A stretch of DNA of 35,802 bases from Flavobacteriia bacterium. Lineage in GTDB: Bacteria; Bacteroidota; Bacteroidia; Flavobacteriales; Flavobacteriaceae. Location: positions 1 to 35,802 of the forward strand of contig JAGXIN010000018.1 in the NCBI GenBank assembly GCA_024635575.1, written 5' to 3'. This document shows positions 28,211 through 35,802 of this stretch, in pieces. The notes under the pieces are model-generated. The model saw only the letters and a program-made list of their open reading frames with translations, was not told the origin of the DNA and searched no databases. The number at the start of each line of letters is the position of its first letter. The stretch's first letter is position 1. The translations under genes were made by a program, and so were the position numbers.

Positions 28211-28284
28211 TTTGATTTCTATTTAAAAAAACTTAATCCTCAGTTAATAAAGTTCTGAGTCCCTAAAAATTCTTAATTCGTAAA

Positions 28285-29256
28285 TTAGAATGAGGAATTT
28301 ATATTAGGGCAACCAACTTTTCGAGGTTCTCTACAACCAAAATTAAGTCCTAAAGTAATTTGATGGTAACCGGCGTCTTCAAATAAAAATTCACCGGATT
28401 GTTTTGTATAAGTATAAGACACCATAAAGTTTTTATAATTAACACCAATAATTGGTGTTAAATAATTGAGTTCTTCCGTATCTGCATTGTCAAAACCTTT
28501 TCTATATGAAAAAGCTGCCCAAAGTTGCGCATCTGCAACTTCTTTGTAAACTTTTAAATTGAAATCCACAAACTTCTCCCCTGTTCTTTCAATCGTTTGT
28601 GCCATAATAGAAGGCTCCAACTGCAAACTTTTCCCTTGTCCATAATAATATCCCAATGTCACCAAATACCTTCTTAAATTAAGTGATTCGTAGCGATCAT
28701 TGTATAAATTCCTGGCGCTCAACATGATATTTTTTGCCGTAAAATAAGAGAAAAATCCACCTTTATGATAAGCCGCGCCAAAATCGGCATTGAAATAATT
28801 CTCGCTTTGAACAATTTGTGAAATCACGGGATCAGGAATAACAAAAGAGCTTTCGTCCACACTGTTATTAACAACCATTAACGAAAGTCCAAACGATAAT
28901 TGATTCACATCCTCAATTCTTCCGAAATTTAAATGATAGGCATAAGTGCCTTGAACGCCTTGCTGGGAATGATAACCATTTTTATCATTGAAAAGAATTA
29001 AACCAACGCCCATTTTCTCCCCAATTCTTGTATGCGCACTCAGTGTTTGTAATGAAGGCGCGTCATCTATTCCGGCCCATTGGCTTCGGGCTGTCAGTCT
29101 TATTTTTCCGCAATTTCCAATTCCCGCAGCCGCAGGATGCACCAAATACACATTATCCGATAAATAATCAGAATATATTGGTAATGTTTCCTGAGATTTT
29201 ACAAGGTTCGAAATGCTAAAAAATAAGCCTAAAATAAAAAATTTTAGTGTTTTCAT
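28285..29256 (-). CDS. PorP/SprF family type IX secretion system membrane protein
   Basis: 323 aa; signal peptide then 'PIYSDYLSDNVYLVHPAAAGIGNCGKIRLTARSQWAGIDDAPSLQTLSAHTRIGEKMGVGLILFNDKNGYHSQQGVQGTYAYHL'. Confidence 0.9.
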   Translation of the reverse strand: MKTLKFFILGLFFSISNLVKSQETLPIYSDYLSDNVYLVHPAAAGIGNCGKIRLTARSQWAGIDDAPSLQTLSAHTRIGEKMGVGLILFNDKNGYHSQQGVQGTYAYHLNFGRIEDVNQLSFGLSLMVVNNSVDESSFVIPDPVISQIVQSENYFNADFGAAYHKGGFFSYFTAKNIMLSARNLYNDRYESLNLRRYLVTLGYYYGQGKSLQLEPSIMAQTIERTGEKFVDFNLKVYKEVADAQLWAAFSYRKGFDNADTEELNYLTPIIGVNYKNFMVSYTYTKQSGEFLFEDAGYHQITLGLNFGCREPRKVGCPNINSSF

Positions 29257-29430
29257 TCATTAAAAAAAATAATTTCAAATATATCATAATTATACCTAAT
29301 TAAAGTAACAATGAACTGTTTATTGTGAATACGCTAAAAAAATTTACATTATTATTGATGTTTTTAGCATATCCTAAACTTGCTTTTACATTATTTTAAC
29401 AAAAAATTAATTTATCGCTTTAAAATATTT

Positions 29431-29439
29431 GTATCTTTG
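29431..29439 (+). promoter_or_regulatory. Candidate Bacteroidota -7 promoter element (GTATCTTTG)
   Basis: TATCTTTG followed by CAG about 9 nt before the ATG at 29449. Confidence 0.55.
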
Positions 29440-29448
29440 CAGTTCATT

Positions 29449-29865
29449 ATGAAGCAATTATTTAGAAAAATATCGGCAATTATAATGGCATTTGTGGTTT
29501 TATTATCTACCATGTCGTTTACAGTCAGTGAGCACTATTGTGGTCATACACTGGTTGATATTGCGTTATTTTCTAAAGCTGAATCTTGCGGCATGGAACT
29601 TCAAAAAACAACTTCCATTGATGGTAACACCATCAATAAAGACAATTGCTGTAAGGATAACATCAAGGAATTTAAAGGCCAAAATGAATTAAACACTAAC
29701 TTTTCAACCTTAAATTTTGAGCAACAAGTATTTGTTGCTTCTTTTACTTATTCTTATCTTAATTTATTTGAGGGTTATGATGAAAATATTGTTCCTTTTA
29801 AATATTATTCCCCGCCGTTGCTGGTCACAGACATTCTCGTTTTGGACCAAGTTTTCCTTATTTGA
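29449..29865 (+). CDS. HYC_CC_PP-type small exported protein, putative copper-associated
   Basis: MKQLFRKISAIIMAFVVLLSTMSFTVSEHYCGHTLVDIALFSKAESCGME...NCCKDN...YYSPPLLV contains HYC, CC and PP motifs and lies just upstream of a cusA homolog. Start moved from 29380. Confidence 0.75.
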   Translation: MKQLFRKISAIIMAFVVLLSTMSFTVSEHYCGHTLVDIALFSKAESCGMELQKTTSIDGNTINKDNCCKDNIKEFKGQNELNTNFSTLNFEQQVFVASFTYSYLNLFEGYDENIVPFKYYSPPLLVTDILVLDQVFLI

Positions 29866-29986
29866 TTATTTATCGTTTTTTTTTGACCGCCAAAGTATTT
29901 AACTTTAGGCGTTAAAGCATTGTTATGATTTTTTTAAAATCATTTCTATTGTTCTTTCAGAATCAACTCATTAAATAATCAAAAAA

Positions 29987-32900
29987 ATGTTCGATAAGCT
30001 TATAAAATATTTTCTTTATAACCGATTGGTTACTGTACTTCTGCTCGCATCATTTATTGGCTGGGGCTTGGTTACGACACCATTCAGCTGGGATATCGGT
30101 TTCCTGCCAAAAGATTCCGTTCCGGTAGATGCCATTCCTGATATTGGCGAAAACCAACAAATTGTATTTACCGACTGGTCCGGGCGATCTCCTCAGGATA
30201 TTGAAGACCAAATTACTTATCCCCTAACGACTTCCTTACTTGGAATTCCCGGGGTAAGTTCCATAAGAAGCACCTCTATGTTCGGGTTTTCCATTATCTA
30301 TATCATTTTTGAAGAAGAGATAGAATTCTATTGGTCGCGAACCCGGGTTTTGGAAAAATTAAATTCGCTTCCCGATAATATTTTACCTAAGGGAGTATCG
30401 CCAACAATGGGTCCGGATGCAACCGGATTGGGGCAGGTGTTTTGGTATACGCTAGAAGGTCGTGACCCCCAAGGGAACGTTACCGGAGGCTGGGACTTGC
30501 ATGAACTTCGAACCATCCAGGATTTCTACGTAAAACTTGGCTTGAGCGGTACTACCGGCGTTTCGGAAGTTGCCTCTGTGGGGGGATATGTTCAGGAATA
30601 CCAGATAGATGTAAACCCGGATGCGCTGAAAGCATATAACGTTGGAATTGATCAGGTGATGATGGCTGTGAAAAATTCCAACCGTGACATTGGTGCCAAA
30701 ACTTTGGAAATAAACAAAGTGGAATATCTGGTTCGCGGACTGGGTTATATAGAATCTGTTGAGGATATTGAAAATTCCGTGGTTACTGTACAGGACAACA
30801 AACCAATCCTGATCAAGGATTTGGGCGTGGTGCATTTAGGTCCCGCCGAAAGGCGCGGAATTTTAGACAAAGGTGGTGCTGACGTAGTTGGGGGTGTAGT
30901 CGTAGCCCGCTATGGCTCAAATCCATTGCAAGCCATTGAAAACACCAAGGAAAGAATTAAGGAAATTTCCCCGGGGTTACCTCAAAAAACCCTGGCAGAT
31001 GGCACCCTAAGCAAGGTCACTATCGTTCCATTTTATGACAGGACACAATTAATTCATGAAACCATTGCTACACTTGAAAACGCACTTTCACATGAGATTC
31101 TAATAAGTATTATTGTAATTCTGGTATTGGTACTCAACTTAAGGGCTTCCCTATTGATTTCAAGTTTGTTGCCTGTTGGGGTGCTCATGACTTTTATTGC
31201 GATGCGCTATTTTGGAGTTGATGCCAATGTCGTAGCGTTATCGGGAATTGCCATTGCTATTGGTGTGATGGTAGATGTTGGAATTATTTTTGTCGAGAAT
31301 ACCATAAGGCATTTGGAAATGCCGGAAAATAAAGATTCAAAAGGTGCCAAACTTCTGGCAATCATACAGCAAGCGACCATGGAGGTTTTTCCTGCGGTTA
31401 CTACGGCGCTGTTAACGACCATTGTGAGTTTTCTTCCCGTATTTTTTATGGAAAATGCCGAAGGAAAATTGTTCAGGCCATTGGCTTTTACAAAAACCTT
31501 CGCTCTTGTGGCCTCCTTTATTATAGGAATTATAATTCTGCCTATGCTTTCTTACTTTGCATTTAATATCAGAATTCAAAAAGCAAAAATGGTCCGAACA
31601 TGGAATATCGTTTTGATAGTTGCAGGTTTATTTTTATCAATTTACTTCAGTTTTTGGCTTCCAATTGCCTTAGTGGTTATTGGAGTTTTAAGATTGGTGG
31701 AAGATAAAAATCCGAAATTTTTAGGGAAATACTCCACTCAAATTACCTTGTTCATTATTGTTGCGGTAACGCTGTTTTTTCTTTCGGAAGAATGGTTGCC
31801 GCTTGGCCATCAAAATTCCGTGTTTTCAAACTATCTCTTTGTAATTGTATTGCTATCTCTTATTCTGGGAATTTTAATGGGCATGGTTAAATACTACCAA
31901 CCCATTTTAAGTTGGTGCCTTGTCAATAAAAAGAAATTCCTAATGCTCCCGTTAATCACCATTTTCTTCGGAATTATGGTTTGGCTGGGTTTTCCAAGTA
32001 TTTTTGGTTTTGCGGCCAACGGATTTGATAAAGTGGGCTGGGATGTAAGAACCACATCGGTTTGGACAGGAATGGCCGATACTTTTCCCGGAGTTGGAAA
32101 AGAATTTATGCCTGCCTTAAATGAAGGAAGCTTTTTACTGATGCCAACTTCTATGCCCCATGCGGGAATTGAAGCATCCAAGGAAACTTTGCAAAAGTTG
32201 GATATGGCAATTACAAATATTCCGGAAATAGATGTAGCCGTCGGAAAATTAGGAAGAATTGAAAGTGCCTTAGATCCTGCACCTATTTCTATGTATGAAA
32301 ATATTATTAATTACAAACCCGAATATATCCTTTCTCATGATGGAAACCCACTGGCATTTAAAGTTGCTCATGACGAACGTTTTATCTTAAAATCCGGGGA
32401 TACTTTAAGCAATGAAGACGCTATAAATCAAAAAGTTTCCCAGGAAAATCTAATTGAAGATGAAGACGGGGATTATTACAGAAACTGGCGGGAACATATC
32501 AAAAATCCTGATGATATCTGGGATGAAATTGTAAAAGCCACCCATATCCCGGGAGTTACCTCAGCCCCTAAATTGCAGCCTATTGAAACCCGTTTGGTTA
32601 TGTTGCAAACAGGAATGCGGGCGCCAATGGGAATAAAAGTGTTTGGCCCTGACCTATTAACCATTCAGGAATTCGGATTGCAGCTGGAAGGGCTTTTAAA
32701 AGAAGTGCCTTCTGTGAAAGCGGAAGCTGTTTTTGCCGATCGTACCGTGGGAAAACCTTATTTGGAGATAGATATTGACAGAAATGCCATTGCACGATAT
32801 GGTTTAACGATAGAAGATGTGCAGCAAACCATGGAAACTGCCATTGGTGGGATGGAAATCACCACCACGGTTGAAGGAAGGGAGCGTTTCCCTGTACGGG

Positions 32901-33841
32901 TGCGTTATCCGCAGGAGTTGCGCGATGATCCGGAAAGTATTAAAAAAATACTTGTGCCCACAAAAAGCGGCGCTCAAATTCCACTGGGAGAATTGGCTAA
33001 ATTAAATTACATACGTGGACCTCAAATGATAAAAAGTGAAGATACTTTTTTGGTGGGCTATGTGCTGTTTGACAAGCGCGATGGTTTTGCAGAAGTGAAT
33101 GTGGTGAATGACTCCCAAAATTACATTCAAGGGAAAATAGATACCGGAGAATTAATAGTCCCGGCAGGTATCAGTTATAAGTTTTCAGGAAATTATGAAA
33201 ATCAGGTTCGGGCTGTAAAAAGATTGGCTATTGTAATACCAATCAGTTTGGTTTTAATATTCCTGTTGTTGTACTTCCAGTTTAAAACCATCATTGCTTC
33301 CACCATTCACTTTTCAGGAGTATTTGTGGCTTTTTCCGGTGGATTTATTATGATTTGGTTATACGGGCAACCCTGGTTTATGGATTTCGCGATTTCCGGA
33401 GAGAATATGCGGGATCTGTTTCAAATACATACCATTAATTTAAGTGTGGCCGTTTGGGTTGGTTTTATTGCTCTTTTCGGAATTGCAACAGATGACGGGG
33501 TTTTAATGGGAACTTACATTCACCAGGTTTTTGAAAGAAGGAATCCAAAAACTGTTTCAGCCGTACGAGATTCAGTTATGGAAGCCGGATCAAAAAGAGT
33601 ACGGCCTGCGATGATGACAGCTGCGGTGGCTATTATTGCACTTTTACCGATATTGTCTTCCACTGGAAAAGGAGCAGATATTATGGTGCCTATGGCAATT
33701 CCAATTTTTGGAGGTATGGTTATTCAAATCATGACCATTTTTGTGGTTCCCGTTTTGCAGGCTATCTGGAGGGAAAATGAGGTAAAAAAAAGCCCGTCAC
33801 CAGAACTACTTCAAGAGGATAACTCAATTGAAGTTCAATAA
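29987..33841 (+). CDS. cusA: CusA/CzcA family heavy-metal efflux RND permease (HME4, Cu/Ag-like)
   Basis: 1284 aa; 'PVDAIPDIGENQQIVFTDWSGRSPQDIEDQITYPLTTSLLGIPGVSSIRSTSMFGFS', TM4 'GIAIAIGVMVDVGIIFVEN', 'MLQTGMRAPMGIKVFGPDL'. Confidence 0.93.
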   Translation: MFDKLIKYFLYNRLVTVLLLASFIGWGLVTTPFSWDIGFLPKDSVPVDAIPDIGENQQIVFTDWSGRSPQDIEDQITYPLTTSLLGIPGVSSIRSTSMFGFSIIYIIFEEEIEFYWSRTRVLEKLNSLPDNILPKGVSPTMGPDATGLGQVFWYTLEGRDPQGNVTGGWDLHELRTIQDFYVKLGLSGTTGVSEVASVGGYVQEYQIDVNPDALKAYNVGIDQVMMAVKNSNRDIGAKTLEINKVEYLVRGLGYIESVEDIENSVVTVQDNKPILIKDLGVVHLGPAERRGILDKGGADVVGGVVVARYGSNPLQAIENTKERIKEISPGLPQKTLADGTLSKVTIVPFYDRTQLIHETIATLENALSHEILISIIVILVLVLNLRASLLISSLLPVGVLMTFIAMRYFGVDANVVALSGIAIAIGVMVDVGIIFVENTIRHLEMPENKDSKGAKLLAIIQQATMEVFPAVTTALLTTIVSFLPVFFMENAEGKLFRPLAFTKTFALVASFIIGIIILPMLSYFAFNIRIQKAKMVRTWNIVLIVAGLFLSIYFSFWLPIALVVIGVLRLVEDKNPKFLGKYSTQITLFIIVAVTLFFLSEEWLPLGHQNSVFSNYLFVIVLLSLILGILMGMVKYYQPILSWCLVNKKKFLMLPLITIFFGIMVWLGFPSIFGFAANGFDKVGWDVRTTSVWTGMADTFPGVGKEFMPALNEGSFLLMPTSMPHAGIEASKETLQKLDMAITNIPEIDVAVGKLGRIESALDPAPISMYENIINYKPEYILSHDGNPLAFKVAHDERFILKSGDTLSNEDAINQKVSQENLIEDEDGDYYRNWREHIKNPDDIWDEIVKATHIPGVTSAPKLQPIETRLVMLQTGMRAPMGIKVFGPDLLTIQEFGLQLEGLLKEVPSVKAEAVFADRTVGKPYLEIDIDRNAIARYGLTIEDVQQTMETAIGGMEITTTVEGRERFPVRVRYPQELRDDPESIKKILVPTKSGAQIPLGELAKLNYIRGPQMIKSEDTFLVGYVLFDKRDGFAEVNVVNDSQNYIQGKIDTGELIVPAGISYKFSGNYENQVRAVKRLAIVIPISLVLIFLLLYFQFKTIIASTIHFSGVFVAFSGGFIMIWLYGQPWFMDFAISGENMRDLFQIHTINLSVAVWVGFIALFGIATDDGVLMGTYIHQVFERRNPKTVSAVRDSVMEAGSKRVRPAMMTAAVAIIALLPILSSTGKGADIMVPMAIPIFGGMVIQIMTIFVVPVLQAIWRENEVKKSPSPELLQEDNSIEVQ

Positions 33842-33859
33842 TTTAAAAGAAAATATCCT

Positions 33860-35149
33860 ATGTATAATGCAATAAAAATATTTAAAAACCAGCCCAAATT
33901 CCCTCTTAGGGGATTGGGGGGCATTTTCTTTATCCTTTTATTCTTCGGAATAAACACTGAGCACGTTTCTGCGCAGACTTTAGATGCCTATTTACAGACA
34001 GCGGCAGAAAACAATCCGAAACTGAAATCGGCCTATGCGCAATTTGAAGCAGCGATGCAAAAAGCCCCTCAGGTATCGAGTTTGCCTGATCCAGCCTTGA
34101 CCATGAGTGCTTTTGGAAAAATGGTAGAAACAAGGTTGGGCGCGCAAGAAGCCAAATTTTCTTTGATGCAGATGTTTCCATGGTTTGGAACGCTTCAGGC
34201 AAAGGAAAATGCTTCTGTTTTAATGGCTGAAGCCAAATTTCAGAACTATTTAAACCTGCGCAACAAATTGTTCTTCGACATAAAATCTGTTTATGCAGAA
34301 TTGTATGCGCTTGAAAAAACCATTCAGCTTAAAAAAGAAAATCTGGCTATTCTAGATTCTTACCGCGAATTGTCTTTAAGCAGGTTTAAAAGCGGAAATG
34401 CGCCCATGGTAAATGTAATTAAAGTGGATATCAAAAGGGAATCAGCAATTACTGAAATTAAATTACTTGATGATATGCTGAAACCTTTGGAAACCGATTT
34501 CAATTTAATGCTGAACCAAAAACCGGAAATGATTGTGAAGGTACAAGATACCCTACTATTCAAAAACCCGGAAATTTTATTGGATTCTGAAGATTTATTT
34601 AAAAACCATCCCAGCGTTGTTGGTTTGGAAAAGCAAAAACAATCCTATAAAATTCAGCAAATAGTGGCTCAAAAAGAAGGATTGCCGATGCTTGGTTTGG
34701 GAATTGATTATTCCATAGTTTCAAAACGTACTGATGCCAATCCGGAAATGAACGGACAAGATGTCATTATGCCGATGCTCACCGTGACCTTGCCTATTTT
34801 CAGAAAAAAATACAACGCCGCTAAAAAAGAGGCCGCGTTTATGGTAAACAGCTTGGAACAGGAACAGGAAGCCCAAAAGAATGAATTGCAAAGCGCCTAT
34901 GAAATGACGGTTTATAATCTTAAGAAAGCCGAACAACTTATTGTTTTATATGAAAAGCAACTCGTTAGTTCAGAGCAGGCAAATAAATTGCTTATTTCTG
35001 GTTTTAGCAATGCCACCATAGATTTTGAAGATGTTTTGCAAATGAATCAGGATATATTAATGTTACAAACCCAAAAAGTTGAAGCCATAAAAAATGGATT
35101 TACAGCCGAAGCAAAATTGGATTATTTAAATTCTAAATCACAGGAATAA
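33860..35149 (+). CDS. TolC family outer membrane efflux protein (CusC-like)
   Basis: 429 aa; signal peptide, helical 'LQTAAENNPKLKSAYAQFEAAMQKAPQVSSLPDPALTMSAFG', operon position. Confidence 0.9.
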   Translation: MYNAIKIFKNQPKFPLRGLGGIFFILLFFGINTEHVSAQTLDAYLQTAAENNPKLKSAYAQFEAAMQKAPQVSSLPDPALTMSAFGKMVETRLGAQEAKFSLMQMFPWFGTLQAKENASVLMAEAKFQNYLNLRNKLFFDIKSVYAELYALEKTIQLKKENLAILDSYRELSLSRFKSGNAPMVNVIKVDIKRESAITEIKLLDDMLKPLETDFNLMLNQKPEMIVKVQDTLLFKNPEILLDSEDLFKNHPSVVGLEKQKQSYKIQQIVAQKEGLPMLGLGIDYSIVSKRTDANPEMNGQDVIMPMLTVTLPIFRKKYNAAKKEAAFMVNSLEQEQEAQKNELQSAYEMTVYNLKKAEQLIVLYEKQLVSSEQANKLLISGFSNATIDFEDVLQMNQDILMLQTQKVEAIKNGFTAEAKLDYLNSKSQE

Positions 35150-35802
35150 TGAAAGCAAAAAATAAAAAAATACTTAAAACAGCCGGAATTTTGGTTATTG
35201 GAATCTTATTGGGATGGTTGTTATTTGGAGGCGGAGAAAAACAAGCTGATAATAACGATCATAGTGATGAGACAGCAGCACAAATTTGGACTTGTTCCAT
35301 GCATCCACAAATCAGAAGGAATGAACCTGGTGACTGCCCTATCTGCGGTATGGATTTAATTCCACTTGAAACTTCCAGTGAGGGAGGTGATCCCAATAGT
35401 TACCAAATGAGTGAAGATGCCATGAAGTTGGCCAATATCACCACTATGATTGTTGGAGCAAGCAATGCTACCAAAGAAATAAGACTGAACGGAAAAGTTG
35501 AAATAGATGAACGCAATGCCTATTCACAATCTACCCATATTCCTGGAAGAATTGAACAGATTTCCATCAACTTTACCGGAGAAAAAGTCGGGCGCGGACA
35601 AACATTGGCCACTGTTTATTCTCCGGAATTGGTAACTGCCCAGGAAGAATTGCTGCAAGCGGCGAGCATCAAGGAAAGTCAGCCGGAATTGTTTGAAGCT
35701 GCACAAGAAAAATTGCGGAATTGGAAAATAGGACAGGCGCAAATCAATCAAATTCTTGCCAATAAAAAACCCATTCAGCGGTTTTCCATACGTGCCGACG
35801 TA
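35149..35802 (+). CDS. Efflux RND periplasmic adaptor (CusB-like) with N-terminal heavy-metal-binding domain; partial at right edge
   Basis: Translated from ATG overlapping the cusC stop (TAATG): MKAKNKKILKTAGILVIGILLGWLLFGG...IWTCSMHPQIRRNEPGDCPICGMDLIPLE...IPGRIEQISINFTGEKVGRGQTLATVYSPELVTAQEELL. Missing from ORF track because truncated. Confidence 0.92.
   Translation, partial: MKAKNKKILKTAGILVIGILLGWLLFGGGEKQADNNDHSDETAAQIWTCSMHPQIRRNEPGDCPICGMDLIPLETSSEGGDPNSYQMSEDAMKLANITTMIVGASNATKEIRLNGKVEIDERNAYSQSTHIPGRIEQISINFTGEKVGRGQTLATVYSPELVTAQEELLQAASIKESQPELFEAAQEKLRNWKIGQAQINQILANKKPIQRFSIRADV

Noticed and set aside
29333-29368. GCTAAAAA...TTTTTAGC inverted repeat upstream of the HYC_CC_PP gene
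   Set aside because: Only 8-bp AT-rich arms with a 20-nt loop in very AT-rich DNA; plausible by chance.
30452-30835. Minus-strand 127-aa ORF opposite cusA (and other antisense ORFs at 31894-32181 and 32598-32795)
   Set aside because: Lie wholly within the cusA coding frame, with no recognisable domain.
1-35802. CRISPR arrays, tRNA/rRNA genes, transposases, integrases, prophage
   Set aside because: Looked for by eye on both strands; no spaced direct repeats, cloverleaf genes or transposase/integrase motifs recognised. The 'phage holin family' label on 17070-17408 is a family name, not evidence of a prophage.

Overview
AT-rich chromosomal segment, most likely from a Flavobacteriaceae member (Bacteroidota). 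This is judged from gene content, gene order, A-rich start regions and TAnnTTTG promoters; no database search was run. From left to right: (1) an Alternative Complex III respiratory operon on the minus strand (partial actE, actD, actC, actB, actA), whose actA product has 7 CxxCH motifs; (2) a SPOR protein, then dnaG, clpX and clpP on the minus strand; (3) a hypothetical secreted protein, an M1 peptidase and a DEAD-box helicase, convergent with trigger factor; (4) a YvlD/holin-4-like membrane protein, an alpha/beta hydrolase and pdxJ on the minus strand; (5) an envelope cluster CBS - NAD kinase - porG-like (DUF6089) - uppS - bamA - two OmpH/Skp - murI; (6) a gamma-carbonic-anhydrase-like protein and a PorP/SprF protein; (7) a HYC_CC_PP-type small protein followed by a Cus-like copper/silver RND efflux operon (cusA, cusC, partial cusB). 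Most of the window is ordinary core genome. The strongest unexplained signals are non-coding or very small: an 88-bp tandem duplication in which each copy encodes a 27-codon ORF with its own A-rich start region; degenerate 7-mer and 8-mer arrays at three intergenic sites; an 11-bp triple iteron with palindrome and a 26-bp-arm inverted repeat downstream of murI; a CRP/FNR-shaped palindrome at the ACIII promoter; and a DnaG lacking all four zinc ligands.
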